A stretch of DNA of 64,000 nt, taken from assembly GCF_019645835.1 (NCBI RefSeq), contig NZ_CP080998.1:2480001-2544000 (forward strand), in the 5' to 3' direction. The notes below the pieces were generated by a model. It made no database searches, was not told the origin of the DNA, and saw nothing but the letters and a program-made list of their open reading frames with translations. Shown here piece after piece: positions 42,708-52,327 of this stretch; position 1 is the stretch's first letter; every line of letters begins with the position of its first letter. The DNA is from Mycolicibacterium holsaticum DSM 44478 = JCM 12374 (GTDB lineage: Bacteria > Actinomycetota > Actinomycetes > Mycobacteriales > Mycobacteriaceae). Both the position numbers and the translations under genes were made by a program.

Positions 42708-45020
42708 ATGGCCATCATCGAAGCGGATGCAGCGCCGCAGACACCGTTCGAGCGCGACGTCGCCGCCACCCAGAAATACTTCGACAGCCCGCGATTCGAC
42801 GGGATCATCCGGCTCTACACGGCCCAGCAGGTCGTCGAGCAGCGCGGCACGATCCCGGCGGACTACATCGTCGCGCGGGAGGCGGCGACGGCGTTCTACG
42901 CCCGGCTGCGCGAGCTGTACGCCCAGAAGAAGAGCATCACCACCTTCGGCCCGTACTCGCCCGGGCAGGCGGTGGCGATGAAGCGGACCGGTATCGAGGG
43001 GATCTACCTCGGCGGCTGGGCGACCTCGGCCAAGGGCTCCACCACCGAGGACCCGGGTCCCGACCTGGCCAGCTATCCGCTGAGCCAGGTGCCCGAGGAG
43101 GCCGCGGGGCTGGTACGGGCCCTTCTGACCGCCGACCGCAACCAGCATTACCTGCGGCTGCAGATGACCAGCGAACAACGCGCCGCGACGCCGGCGACCG
43201 ACTTCCGTCCGTTCATCATCGCCGACGCCGACACCGGCCACGGCGGAGATCCGCACGTGCGCAACCTGATTCGCCGCTTCGTGGAGGCCGGCGTGCCCGG
43301 ATATCACATCGAAGACCAGCGCCCGGGCACCAAGAAGTGCGGTCACCAGGGCGGCAAGGTGCTGGTGCCGTCCGACGAACAGATCAAGCGGCTCAACACC
43401 GCGCGCTTCCAACTCGACGTGATGGGTGTGCCTGGCATCATCGTGGCCCGCACGGACGCCGAGGCGGCCAACCTGATCGACAGCCGTGCCGACGAGCGGG
43501 ACCAGCCGTTCCTGCTCGGTGTCACCAACCTGAAAATCCCGTCGTACAAGTCCTGCTACCTGGCGATGATGCGGCGCTTCTACGAACTGGACGTCACCGA
43601 ACTCAACGGCCACCTGCTCTACGCGCTGCCCGAGGGCGAGTACGAGGTCGCGGGCGCGTGGCTGCAGCACCACGGCATCGCCGACGCGGTCGCCGAGGCG
43701 GCGTCGAGGCACCGCGACGATCCGCAGCAGTCGCTCGATGCCCTGTTCGACAACGTGGAGTCGCAGTTCGTCGACGCCTGGCAGTTGGATGCCGGGCTGA
43801 TGACGTACGGCGAGGCGGTGGCCGAACTGCTCGAATTCCGGGAGAGCGAAGGCGAACAGCTCGACATGAGCGTCGACGAGTGGCGCGAGTTCGCGACGCG
43901 GGCCCCGCTGTACACCGCGCGCGAGAAGGCCCGCGAGGTCGGCGCCGCCGTGGGTTGGGACTGTGAGCTGGCCAAGACGCCGGAGGGCTACTACCAGGTC
44001 CGCGGCGGCATCCCGTATGCGATCGCCAAGTCGCTGGCGGCTGCGCCGTTCGCCGACATTCTCTGGATGGAAACCAAGACGGCCGATCTCGCCGACGCGC
44101 GGGAGTTCGCCGAGGCGATTCACGCCGAGTTCCCCGACCAGATGCTGGCCTACAACCTGTCGCCCTCGTTCAACTGGGACACCACCGGCATGACCGACGA
44201 CGAAATGCGGGCCTTCCCTGAGGAACTCGCCAAGATGGGGTTCGTCTTCAACTTCATCACCTACGGCGGCCATCAGGTCGACGGGGTGGCGTCCGAGGAG
44301 TTCGCGACCGCGCTCAAACAGGACGGGATGCTGGCGCTGGCACGGCTGCAGCGCAAGATGCGGCTGGTCGAATCGCCTTACCGCACACCGCAAACGCTGG
44401 TGGGTGGGCCGCGAAGCGACGCCGCGTTGGCTGCGTCGTCGGGCCGCACCGCGACCACGAAGGCCATGGGCAAGGGCTCTACACAGCACCAGCACCTGGT
44501 GCAGACCGAGGTGCCCAAGAAGCTGCTGGAGGAATGGCTGGCGCTGTGGAGCAAGCACTACCAACTCGGCGAGAAGCTGCGCGTGCAACTGCGTCCCACC
44601 CGGCCCGGCTCCGATGTGTTGGAACTCGGTATCTTCGGCGAGCGCGACGGCGGCGAGAGCGAGAAGCTGGCGAACGCGATCGTCGACCCGATCAAGGACC
44701 GGCACGGCCGCAGCATCCTGACCGTGCGCGATCAGAACACCTTCGCCGAGAAGCTGCGCCAGAAGCGTCTGATGGACATCATCCATCTGTGGCTGATCCA
44801 CCGCTTCAAGGCCGAGGTGGTCTACTACGTCACCCCGACCGAGGACAACATCTATCAAACCGAGAAGATGAAGTCCCACGGCATCTTCCGCGACGTATAC
44901 CAGGAGGTCGGCGAGATCATCGTCGCCGATGTCAACCAGCCGCGCATCGAGGAACTGCTGGCCCCGGACCGCGAAGCCCTGCAACGCCTCATCCGCAAGG
45001 AGGATCAGCCGGCGAGCTGA
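42708..45020 (+). CDS. aceA: Isocitrate lyase, type 2 (Icl2/AceA)
   Basis: 770 residues, the length of mycobacterial Icl2 (about 766) rather than Icl1 (about 430). The active-site block is KKCGHQGGK with Cys at about 211, preceded by [14 protein letters not shown] and EDQRPG. The C-terminal half (from residue about 600) is the Icl2-specific regulatory domain ([34 protein letters not shown]). It splits isocitrate into glyoxylate and succinate in the glyoxylate shunt and has methylisocitrate lyase activity in mycobacteria. In M. tuberculosis H37Rv the gene is split (Rv1915/Rv1916); here it is intact. Confidence 0.95.
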   Translation: MAIIEADAAPQTPFERDVAATQKYFDSPRFDGIIRLYTAQQVVEQRGTIPADYIVAREAATAFYARLRELYAQKKSITTFGPYSPGQAVAMKRTGIEGIYLGGWATSAKGSTTEDPGPDLASYPLSQVPEEAAGLVRALLTADRNQHYLRLQMTSEQRAATPATDFRPFIIADADTGHGGDPHVRNLIRRFVEAGVPGYHIEDQRPGTKKCGHQGGKVLVPSDEQIKRLNTARFQLDVMGVPGIIVARTDAEAANLIDSRADERDQPFLLGVTNLKIPSYKSCYLAMMRRFYELDVTELNGHLLYALPEGEYEVAGAWLQHHGIADAVAEAASRHRDDPQQSLDALFDNVESQFVDAWQLDAGLMTYGEAVAELLEFRESEGEQLDMSVDEWREFATRAPLYTAREKAREVGAAVGWDCELAKTPEGYYQVRGGIPYAIAKSLAAAPFADILWMETKTADLADAREFAEAIHAEFPDQMLAYNLSPSFNWDTTGMTDDEMRAFPEELAKMGFVFNFITYGGHQVDGVASEEFATALKQDGMLALARLQRKMRLVESPYRTPQTLVGGPRSDAALAASSGRTATTKAMGKGSTQHQHLVQTEVPKKLLEEWLALWSKHYQLGEKLRVQLRPTRPGSDVLELGIFGERDGGESEKLANAIVDPIKDRHGRSILTVRDQNTFAEKLRQKRLMDIIHLWLIHRFKAEVVYYVTPTEDNIYQTEKMKSHGIFRDVYQEVGEIIVADVNQPRIEELLAPDREALQRLIRKEDQPAS

Positions 45021-45100
45021 TGCGGCTACGTCGAGCCGTCCGAGGATGGCGGCGGGTCGGCGGAGTCGGTGTTGTCCGACGCTGGTGCCGTCGGTCTTCG

Positions 45101-45118
45101 ACTCGGTGGTCACCGAGT
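45101..45118. repeat. Perfect 18-bp inverted repeat after isocitrate lyase
   Basis: ACTCGGTG-GT-CACCGAGT: 8-bp arms and a 2-bp spacer, 80 bp after the aceA stop. The 283-bp gap to the DUF222 gene's stop holds nothing else that can be supported. It could act in 3'-end formation for the two convergent genes or be an operator-like site. Confidence 0.3.
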
Positions 45119-45303
45119 TCTCGGTCGGTGTCGGGTCATCCGTCATTTATTGTCGTCGCCGGCCTCCGGGTGGATCAATGTCGAATGGGAAGACCCAGCC
45201 CACATCCTCCTGCTTTCGTCGTTTCCAGCGCCCATTGGTGCGGGCATGCTGATGCCGGCGCCGTCGAATTGTTCGAGGCGCCACGATCTCTCGCGTCGGC
45301 GGG

Positions 45304-46839
45304 TCAGGCCGCCCGGTGTCCTGGGGGCGCCGGACCGCCGGGCTCGCTGGCTCCGGGGAATGACCGCGCGGCATCCGATTCGCCTTCGACGACCTGGTTG
45401 TCGTCGGAGGGCGCGGTATCCGACTGCGGGCCTGCAACCGGGGCGTTGGTGGGTTCGGTTGACGGTTGGTCTTCGGGTTCGTCGTCGGGCCGTAGGAGGC
45501 GTTCGGGTCGGTGGTAGTAGTTGAGTCGGGCTTGGCCGGTGTCCAGGTTGGATGGTGGGAGCCATTCGACTTCGCCGCGGTCGTTCATCCGGGTGGTCCA
45601 GCCGCCGTGGGTGTCGACGCTGCGGTTGTGCGGTCCGCAGGCCAGCCCGAGTTCGTCGACGTTGGTGTTGCCGCCGTCGGTCCAATCTGCCACCACGTGG
45701 TGGGCTTGACAACCGTATGCGCCGATGGTGCAGCACGGTTTGGTGCATCCGCCGTCGCGGGCGATCAGCATGATCCGCTGCGTCGGTGAGGCGGTGCGCT
45801 TGGCGCGGTACAGGTCCATCGCTGATCCGGTGGCTTTGTCGAACACCGCCAGGTAGTGGTTGGCGTGCGCGGCCAGCCGGATCACATCGGCGATCGGCAT
45901 GAGGGTGCCGCCGCCGGTGGTGCCGACCCCGGCGCGAGATTCCAAGTCCTGCAGGGTGGTTCGGATGATGATCGACACGGGCAGCCCGTTGAGTTGGCCG
46001 AGTTCACCGCTCATCAACGCGATGCGCCCGACGGCGATCAGCGCATCGTGTTGGCGTTGGGCCAGGGTGCGGTGGTCGTTGTCGATCTGGGCTTGGGTCG
46101 GTGTGCCCGAGGTGCACGGTTGGGGATCGTCGGGGTTACACATGCCCGGTGCGGCGTACTTGGCGAAGATCGCCTCCCACACCGCCCACGCCTCGGGGGT
46201 CAGCATCGCGCGCAGTTCCACCATTCCGTCGGCGCCCTGTTTGGACTTTCTGACCCCACGCTTGCGGGCCCGGTCGACGTCGGTGGGTTCGGGCCCGTCT
46301 TGGTCGAGCAGAAACAACGTCAGGTCAGCGGTGTCGGTGAGTTCTTTGGGCCCGACTTTGACCGCGGTACGCACCAGGTCGACCTCGAACTGGTCGCGGG
46401 TGGCCGCATCCACCCAGCCCGGCAGCTTGGCCACCGATTTTCTGATGACCTCGACGTGTTCGGCGTTGATCAGCCCGTGGGCTTGAGCGGCGGCGGTGGC
46501 CGGTAACGCCGGCGGCAGCGACGGACCCGTCACCGACTGGCGCGGCGCCAACAGCTCGGCTTCGGTCAACCGCCGGTTCGCCTCGCTGGTCGAGATCCGA
46601 TAGCGAACCCGCAGCACTTCTTTCCACGAGTGCGCACCCATCTCCGCCGGCGTCGTCTCGCACCGCAGACGCGCGAGCAAGCGGTGGCTGACCGTCGGCA
46701 GCTGACACGACAACGCTTCGACCTCATCAAGGGCGGTGAGCAGTTCAGGGCGGGTCAACAGGTCCAGATCGCACGCCGCCACCTCTTCATAGGCGGCGCG
46801 CAACCCGGCTAACGCTGCCTGCAGCCCGTTTCCCGCCAT
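45304..46839 (-). CDS. REP13E12-family DUF222/HNH endonuclease protein
   Basis: 511 residues from the ATG at 46839. DUF222 helical domain at 20-330 (HSWKEVLRVRYRISTSEANR, VELRAMLTPEAWAVWEAIFA), then a Cys/His HNH-type domain at about 370-425 (RDGGCTKPCC, CQAHHVVADWTDGG, DELGLACGPHNRSVDTHGGW). The C-terminal 85 residues are disordered. The ATG at 46854 falls inside a LexA-like box, so 46839 is preferred. In M. tuberculosis the 13E12 family members are DNA-damage-inducible; the role remains unclear. Confidence 0.85.
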   Translation of the reverse strand: MAGNGLQAALAGLRAAYEEVAACDLDLLTRPELLTALDEVEALSCQLPTVSHRLLARLRCETTPAEMGAHSWKEVLRVRYRISTSEANRRLTEAELLAPRQSVTGPSLPPALPATAAAQAHGLINAEHVEVIRKSVAKLPGWVDAATRDQFEVDLVRTAVKVGPKELTDTADLTLFLLDQDGPEPTDVDRARKRGVRKSKQGADGMVELRAMLTPEAWAVWEAIFAKYAAPGMCNPDDPQPCTSGTPTQAQIDNDHRTLAQRQHDALIAVGRIALMSGELGQLNGLPVSIIIRTTLQDLESRAGVGTTGGGTLMPIADVIRLAAHANHYLAVFDKATGSAMDLYRAKRTASPTQRIMLIARDGGCTKPCCTIGAYGCQAHHVVADWTDGGNTNVDELGLACGPHNRSVDTHGGWTTRMNDRGEVEWLPPSNLDTGQARLNYYHRPERLLRPDDEPEDQPSTEPTNAPVAGPQSDTAPSDDNQVVEGESDAARSFPGASEPGGPAPPGHRAA

Positions 46840-46842
46840 AGC

Positions 46843-46858
46843 TCGAACATACATTCGA
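46843..46858. promoter_or_regulatory. LexA/SOS box before the DUF222/HNH gene
   Basis: TCGAAC-ATAC-ATTCGA differs at one base from the mycobacterial LexA consensus TCGAAC-N4-GTTCGA. It ends 4 nt upstream of the preferred start at 46839. This predicts induction by DNA damage. Confidence 0.7.
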
Positions 46859-46896
46859 CATCCGACAAATCCGGCCTCGCCCGGCGGCGTTTGCTA

Positions 46897-48246
46897 CTAC
46901 GGGCCGGGCGGGGCCCAGTGCACCACCTTCATCATGGTCAGCTCGTCGAGCAGTTCGGGGCCGAATCCGAACCCGCTGCCGCTGGCCCGCCGGGGTTCGG
47001 ACGCGCCGCCAGGTGCTCCCCCGAAGACGTCGTTGATCTTGACGGTGCCGACGGGCAGCACGCGCCAGGCCAGCTGCGCGTGGGCCATGTCGGCGGTCAG
47101 GACCGAGGCCGCCAAGCCGTAACGGTCCTCGGCCGCCTCGGCCAGCGCGGCCTCGAAGTCCGCGACCACCCGGACCGGCGCGACGGGGCCGAACGTCTCC
47201 TCGCAGAACAGCGCCATGTCCGGTGTGCAGTCGGTGAGCACGGTGGGCGGATAGAACGCGCCCTTGCCTGGGCGCGGTGCGCCACCGATCAACACCCGCG
47301 CACCTTTGGCCACCGCGTCGGCGACGTGGTCGTGCACGAGGCTGCGTTGTGCCCTGTCCACTAACGGGCCGATCCGGTCGCCCCACACGCGGGCTTCGGC
47401 GACCAACTCGTCGAGGAACGCGGCAGCGACGGACTCGACCACATAAAGCCGTTCCACCGAGACGCAAATCTGGCCGGCGTTGGCGAACGCACCCGTAGCG
47501 GCCTGCTTGGCCGCCCATCGCGGGTCCACGCCGGCGTCGACGATCAACGGATCGTTTCCACCGTTCTCCAGCACGGCCTTGGCGCCGCGCTCGGCGCAGG
47601 AACGCGCAATCGTCCGGCCGGTGGCGCTGCTGCCCACATGCGCCACGACGTCGACGTGCTCAGAGGAGGCCAACTGCGCGCCGAGTTCCCCGTCCCCGTC
47701 GACGATTTCGAGCACGCCCGGCGGCAATTGTTCGGCGATCAACTCGGCGAACCTGCGGCCGGTGCGTGGACAACGTTCGCTTGGCTTGTGCACCACGGTG
47801 TTTCCAGTCGCCAGCGCGGCGCCCAGCAGGCCGGCCGCCACGGCGACGGGATCGTTCCACGGCGTCAGCACCGCGACGACTCCACGCGGTTCGGGGATCA
47901 TGAAGTCGGTTGCGCCCCAACCGCCTTGCAGGCTGCGACCGCCGTGTAACGGGCCGAGTTCGGCGTACTGCCCCAGGGTTCCAGCGCCTGCCGCGACACC
48001 GCCCGACGCGTCGTCGGCGAGCTTGCCGGTCTCGCGTTCGTTGAGATCGGCCAGTTCGTCGGCCGCGGCGCGGACGGCGGCTGCCGCGGCGGTCAGCGCG
48101 GCGGCGCGTTCGGCGGCCGGGGTGCACGACCAGGTGGGAAACGCCGCGCGGGCCCGGGCGATGGCGTCCTCACACGCGTCGCTGTCGGTGATGGGAATCC
48201 GGCTGACCGTGTCGCCGGTACGAGGGTCGAGAACCGTCAAATTCAT
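46897..48246 (-). CDS. Aldehyde dehydrogenase-family protein
   Basis: 449 residues. EPRGVVAVLTPWNDP is the opening of the NAD fold, NTVVHKPSERCP the cofactor Lys region, KAVLENGGNDPLIVDAGVD carries the general-base Glu (LELGGK in most members; here LENGGN), and AGQICVSVERLYV holds catalytic Cys. ETFGPVAPVRVV and the C-terminus are normal. The ATG at 48246 is taken. The substituted LENGGN segment is seen in a branch of actinobacterial ALDHs. Substrate unknown. Confidence 0.87.
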   Translation of the reverse strand: MNLTVLDPRTGDTVSRIPITDSDACEDAIARARAAFPTWSCTPAAERAAALTAAAAAVRAAADELADLNERETGKLADDASGGVAAGAGTLGQYAELGPLHGGRSLQGGWGATDFMIPEPRGVVAVLTPWNDPVAVAAGLLGAALATGNTVVHKPSERCPRTGRRFAELIAEQLPPGVLEIVDGDGELGAQLASSEHVDVVAHVGSSATGRTIARSCAERGAKAVLENGGNDPLIVDAGVDPRWAAKQAATGAFANAGQICVSVERLYVVESVAAAFLDELVAEARVWGDRIGPLVDRAQRSLVHDHVADAVAKGARVLIGGAPRPGKGAFYPPTVLTDCTPDMALFCEETFGPVAPVRVVADFEAALAEAAEDRYGLAASVLTADMAHAQLAWRVLPVGTVKINDVFGGAPGGASEPRRASGSGFGFGPELLDELTMMKVVHWAPPGP

Positions 48247-48267
48247 GCTGGGTAACACAACACGGTG

Positions 48268-48702
48268 TTACCCGGCATAGAGTTCCTCGAACCGCCGGAC
48301 CGAGCGTTCGATATCGCCCTTGACCGCACGCGCCGCCGCCGAACCGATCGGGCCGAACAACGGCGCGCCGCCCAGGTTGAGGGTCACCTTGAAGGCGCAA
48401 CCGGATTTGGTCGGCGTGACTTTCATCGTCAGGCCGTACCTGGTGCCGCCCACGCCGTTGCCGGTCACTTCGAGCAGTTCAGGCGGGTCGAACTTCTTCA
48501 CCGTCCAGGTCACCCGATTGCGCAGCCCCTTGGCGCCCGCCACACCGACCAGCGTTGTCCCGACAGACAATTCGGCGGGCAACTCCCCCCGCCAGCCCTC
48601 GTGCATGACCAGCCAGTCGCCCAGCGACCCCAGATCCGATGCGTGTGCCCAGGCATCCTGCGGGCTCAGCGCCAGTTCACGCGCCAACTCGAGTTTCGCC
48701 AC
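48268..48702 (-). CDS. SRPBCC-family protein
   Basis: 144 residues, START-like fold: LSPQDAWAHASDLGSLGDWL, LRNRVTWTVKKFDPPELLEV, GCAFKVTLNLGGAPLFGPIG and a long C-terminal helix (RAVKGDIERSVRRFEELY). A likely small-ligand binder. It lies between the kinase gene (25 bp) and the aldehyde dehydrogenase gene, all on the minus strand, probably one operon. Confidence 0.8.
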   Translation of the reverse strand: MAKLELARELALSPQDAWAHASDLGSLGDWLVMHEGWRGELPAELSVGTTLVGVAGAKGLRNRVTWTVKKFDPPELLEVTGNGVGGTRYGLTMKVTPTKSGCAFKVTLNLGGAPLFGPIGSAAARAVKGDIERSVRRFEELYAG

Positions 48703-48727
48703 GCTGGGATGCTAGCGCGCGTCGGCC

Positions 48728-50083
48728 TCACCGCGGACCAGGTAACCGCAGCACCAGCCGCGCACCGCCGAGCGGGCTGGCCTCCATGGTCGCGGTGCCG
48801 CCGTGGATCTCGGCCTGCTGGGCCACCAGCGCCAGCCCGAGACCCGAGCCCGACCTGGCCGCCGTCGACCCCCGCGAGAACCGCTGGAACACCGCCGCGC
48901 GTTCCTCCTCCGGAACACCGGCGCCGTTGTCGTCGACCGCGATCTCCACACCCTCGCCGGAAGTGACGGCGCTGAGCCGGATTTCGGTGGCGCCGCCGTG
49001 TTTGATCGCGTTCGTGATCGCATTGTCGATGACCAGGCGCAGCCCGGCGGGAAGCCCGACCATCAACACCGTGGTGGACGACGGCAGCGACACGTCGACG
49101 CCCGGGAAGTTTCGCCTCGCGTCGTGGGCGGCGCGGTCGAGCAGTTCGGTGATGTCGAAGGGCACGAAGTCGTCAGCCGTCGTCAACTCGCCCTGCGCGA
49201 GCCGCTCCAGTGCGGTGAGCGTCGCCTCGATCCGGGTCTGTGTGCGCATCACGTCGGCGATGACTTCTTCGCGCTGGTCGGGACGCATCTCGAGGGTGGA
49301 CAACACCTCGAGGTTGGTGCGCATCGCCGTCAACGGGGTGCGCAGTTCGTGGGAGGCCACCGCGGCGAAGTCACGGGCCGACTCCAGCGCGGCTCGGGTG
49401 CGCTGCTGCTCGTCACCGATGCGCGCGAGCATGCCTTCGACCGCCTCGGCGATCTCCACCGCCTCCTGCACACCTCGCACTTGAACCTCGTCGGGCGCCG
49501 ACTGCGCGTTGATGGCGCGGGCCTGCTGGGCCAGCAGCCGGAACGGGTTGATCATGATCGACCACATCACCGAGCCGACCAGCACGGTGCCCACGATCAC
49601 GCCGGTGCAGATGAGCAGCACCCGCCGGTGCAGTTCGTCGATGCGGCGCTGGGTGTCGGCGAGCGGCGCGCCGACCGCGATGGACGCATCGCCTGCGGCG
49701 AAGGTGCGCACCCGGTACTCGACGCCGTCGATGGTGGTGTTGGTGTAGCCGACATCGAACTGTGGCAGCACGATGTCGGGCGGAACCGACACCGTCGCAC
49801 CGTCCACCCGGGCGGTGCGCACCAGGCCGCCGCTGGGTACCAGGGCGACGGCGTCGTCCTGTTCGGCGGTGCGCAGCATCGCCCCGATGTCGCCGAGACT
49901 GCTCACCGAATCCAGTCGCCGGTCGAGCTGGCTGTACTGATCGTTGGTGACGCCGAACCACACCCAGGCGCCCAGCGTGATGACCAGCACGACCACCGAG
50001 AGTGCTGCCACGATGACGATGACCCGCAGCGACATCAGCCGCGTGAGCAGCCGGTACAGCCGGGCCCCGAGTGTCACGGTCAT
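48728..50083 (-). CDS. PrrB-like sensor histidine kinase without an adjacent PrrA
   Basis: 451 residues. Two membrane spans (about 21-44, 154-178) enclose an exported sensor. HAMP follows. DFAAVASHELRTPLTAMRTN carries His245, and the DHp segment IEATLTALERLAQGELTTAD and ATPase boxes NAITNAIKHGG, DDNGAGVP and GSGLGLALVAQQAEIHGGT are nearly those of M. tuberculosis PrrB. Its own partner gene is absent: upstream is an SGNH hydrolase, whose stop overlaps this ATG as ATGA. It could signal to a distant PrrA-like regulator. Confidence 0.87.
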   Translation of the reverse strand: MTVTLGARLYRLLTRLMSLRVIVIVAALSVVVLVITLGAWVWFGVTNDQYSQLDRRLDSVSSLGDIGAMLRTAEQDDAVALVPSGGLVRTARVDGATVSVPPDIVLPQFDVGYTNTTIDGVEYRVRTFAAGDASIAVGAPLADTQRRIDELHRRVLLICTGVIVGTVLVGSVMWSIMINPFRLLAQQARAINAQSAPDEVQVRGVQEAVEIAEAVEGMLARIGDEQQRTRAALESARDFAAVASHELRTPLTAMRTNLEVLSTLEMRPDQREEVIADVMRTQTRIEATLTALERLAQGELTTADDFVPFDITELLDRAAHDARRNFPGVDVSLPSSTTVLMVGLPAGLRLVIDNAITNAIKHGGATEIRLSAVTSGEGVEIAVDDNGAGVPEEERAAVFQRFSRGSTAARSGSGLGLALVAQQAEIHGGTATMEASPLGGARLVLRLPGPR

Positions 50084-50772
50084 ACCCTCCTGGGCAGTGC
50101 GGCGCGGATGAGCGGCGCGATCTTCTCGGCCATGTAGGCGTGTCCGGCGTCGGTGGGGTGCACGCCGTCGGCGCCGATGAGCTCGGGCCGTCCGACGAAC
50201 CAGGCCGCGGCGATCGGGTCGACGAACGTCGCACCGGCCAACCCGGCCTGATATCCGAGGGTGTCGCGGATGCGCAGCACTTCACCGGGCGGGTTCGCGG
50301 TCGGCCACGCTGGACCGATCACCAGCAATTTGGCCGAAGGAGCGATCCGGCGGGCCAACTGAAAGGTGCCATACACCAGTATCGACAGCTGGGCGGGGTT
50401 GACGTTCATATCGTTTCGGGAGCCGAAGAAGAGCACCAGCGTGTCGTCGGGGTTTACCGTCGCGGCGGTCAGGTCCTCGAACACGCGGCCGTGGTTGCCG
50501 CGGGTGCCGTAACCCGCCCCGCCCTCGGCGCCGACGTCCGCGGTGGTGGGGATGCCCTGCTGGGCCAGCATCTGCCAGGCGCGGGTGGTCCAACCCTTCG
50601 CCCCCAGGCCGCCCTGGTCGCCGCCGGTGGTGTAGGAGTCGCTGATCACCGCAACGCGGTTCAGCGCGAAGTTCACCGCCACTATCCCTTTGTGGCTGAC
50701 CGGTGTTGGCCGCTGGCAGCCCATGCCGACCAACAGCGCGAGCACGGCTACGACGGTGACCAGACGTCTCAC
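50080..50772 (-). CDS. SGNH/GDSL hydrolase, probable exported
   Basis: 230 residues from the GTG at 50772. An N-terminal hydrophobic stretch (LVTVVAVLALLVGMGC) may be a lipoprotein signal, with an imperfect lipobox. RVAVISDSYTTGGDQGG is block I (GDSL-like with Ser), TLVLFFGSRNDMNVNP is block III with Gly-x-Asn, and ADGVHPTDAGHAYMAE carries the Asp-x2-His pair. It likely removes or transfers acyl groups at the cell surface and is paired with the acyltransferase encoded 36 bp upstream. Confidence 0.83.
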   Translation of the reverse strand: MRRLVTVVAVLALLVGMGCQRPTPVSHKGIVAVNFALNRVAVISDSYTTGGDQGGLGAKGWTTRAWQMLAQQGIPTTADVGAEGGAGYGTRGNHGRVFEDLTAATVNPDDTLVLFFGSRNDMNVNPAQLSILVYGTFQLARRIAPSAKLLVIGPAWPTANPPGEVLRIRDTLGYQAGLAGATFVDPIAAAWFVGRPELIGADGVHPTDAGHAYMAEKIAPLIRAALPRRV

Positions 50773-50807
50773 CGCTACAGCGTATTGCGCGACCGCGTGA
50801 ACCCTGA

Positions 50808-52031
50808 TCACACCGCGCGGACAGAAACCGTCTTCGCCCGCTCTTCGCGGGGCGTGTGGATCGGCGCAAGGTTGCCCGGGACCGGCTCGGTGCGGGCTTC
50901 GCGGCTGCTTTTCATCATGCTGCGCATCCATCGGCGGGCCGGCTCCTCGACGAAGTGATACAGCAGCGCTGCGCCGGCGAATGCGACGCCGATGATCGTG
51001 AGCAGGGTCAGCTTGCCGTTGAGGTCGGCGAGCAAGCGCAGCTCGAACTGCTCGACCATCCAGTTCCACGTGGTGTGGACCAGTTCGTGCACCATGTACA
51101 GGCTGAACGAGATATGGCCGAGGTACACCATCGGCCGGATCGACAGCAGACCCGGCAGCGTTCCCGCACCGATGGCCAGCGTGAACACCAGCGGCACGAA
51201 CAGCACGTCGACGAACCCGCTGGAGTCGTAGATCTTGGTCATCGGGTACGCGTCCAAGAGGTAGAGGATGCCGACGATCGCGGCGGCCAGCAGCACGGCC
51301 GCGTACCCAGCGCCGCGCCGGGCCCGATCGGACGGCTGCATCTTGCAGACCGCCGCGCACAGCAGCGCGCCCGCGGTGAACTGCATGACGATCCGCGGCA
51401 GCCAGCTCCACGGTGTGTAGAACTGGCCGGTCGCCATCAGCAGCAGGATTGGCGGCATTGCGGAGGCGACGGCCAGCAGGATCAGCCCGCGGGCCCTGGT
51501 CGCCCGGGCGATGCGGAATACGATCAGCACCAGTCCCCCGAACATCAGGTACGCCAACCACTCGGCGCTGATCGACCAGGCCGGCCCGTCCCAGCTCGAA
51601 CCGTCGAAGAAGGGCTGGAACCACAACTGGACCAGCAGGAACTGCTTGATGTAGTTCATCGCCGTGAGCTGGTCCGCGGCCGGTGACGGCACATGCCCGA
51701 TGTTGAGAGTGAAGATCATCCACAGCGCCGCCAGGTGCATCGTCACCAGGTAGACCGGCCACACCCGGGCCAGCCGAAGCCACAAAAACTGCAGCGTCGA
51801 CCGCCATGACCAGGTGTTTCCCATCCGGTCGAGGTAGTTGTAGGTCAGCACGAAGCCGCTGAGGATGAAGAACAGGTCGACGCCCTGGGCGCCGCAGTCG
51901 AGCACCGGCGCCAGCGCCGAGCGGAAACCCGGCGCCGCCTGTTCCAGCAGCGGCCGGAAGTGAAACAGCACCACCCACACGGCAGCGACGATGCGCAGAC
52001 CAGACAGTGCTCTGATCTCTGTCGTGCGCAC
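50808..52031 (-). CDS. OafA/YrhL-type membrane acyltransferase (acyltransferase 3)
   Basis: 407 residues, about ten membrane spans. EIRALSGLRIVAAVWVVLFH holds the conserved R-x-L...H of acyltransferase 3, GVDLFFILSGFVLTYNY and RLARVWPVYLVTM follow, and WDGPAWSISAEWLAYLMFG carries the SxE motif. Enzymes of this kind O-acylate surface polysaccharides or lipids; many have an SGNH domain fused, here it is a separate downstream gene. First gene of the acyltransferase, SGNH, kinase run. The 296 bp upstream (52032-52327) hold only the furA promoter. Confidence 0.9.
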   Translation of the reverse strand: MRTTEIRALSGLRIVAAVWVVLFHFRPLLEQAAPGFRSALAPVLDCGAQGVDLFFILSGFVLTYNYLDRMGNTWSWRSTLQFLWLRLARVWPVYLVTMHLAALWMIFTLNIGHVPSPAADQLTAMNYIKQFLLVQLWFQPFFDGSSWDGPAWSISAEWLAYLMFGGLVLIVFRIARATRARGLILLAVASAMPPILLLMATGQFYTPWSWLPRIVMQFTAGALLCAAVCKMQPSDRARRGAGYAAVLLAAAIVGILYLLDAYPMTKIYDSSGFVDVLFVPLVFTLAIGAGTLPGLLSIRPMVYLGHISFSLYMVHELVHTTWNWMVEQFELRLLADLNGKLTLLTIIGVAFAGAALLYHFVEEPARRWMRSMMKSSREARTEPVPGNLAPIHTPREERAKTVSVRAV

Positions 52032-52292
52032 AAAACTCTCTTCGCGAGGGACTGTTGGCGGTCGGGTCGGGCACGTTCATGCCGGGGTGCGGGTGGCTGG
52101 CCTCCGCGCCGGCACCGGACGGCAGCTTTGCAGATTACCAGCGCCGACCCCGTTATCGCGGGACGGAAACCCGGCGCGCCGGACGCGGTGAAGCTGAAAA
52201 CGATTGGTAACCGGGGGTATTGGCGACCGCAGCAACCAGCGCGGGCGGCATGGCGTGATCTCACCGTCGGGCCAACACGTTGGGATGATCTC

Positions 52293-52321
52293 TTGACTCA
52301 TTCCAGAAACGGCGGCATATT
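52293..52321 (+). promoter_or_regulatory. furA promoter, leaderless type
   Basis: TTGACT (52293-52298), a 17-bp spacer and CATATT (52316-52321). A start about 7 nt beyond the -10 falls on or next to the furA GTG at 52328, so the mRNA would have almost no leader. The AT-rich stretch next to it is where FurA binds in other mycobacteria. Confidence 0.65.
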
Positions 52322-52327
52322 GGGCTT

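Noticed and set aside
41067..45146. A 1359-codon minus-strand frame across isocitrate lyase
   Set aside because: Only the last 224 codons (the methyltransferase) are real. The rest is the complement of aceA, is Arg/His/Asp-rich without motifs, and results from high GC at third positions.
45143..45748. A minus-strand frame of 201 codons at the 3' end of the DUF222 gene
   Set aside because: Overlaps the real gene in another frame; Arg-rich without a domain.
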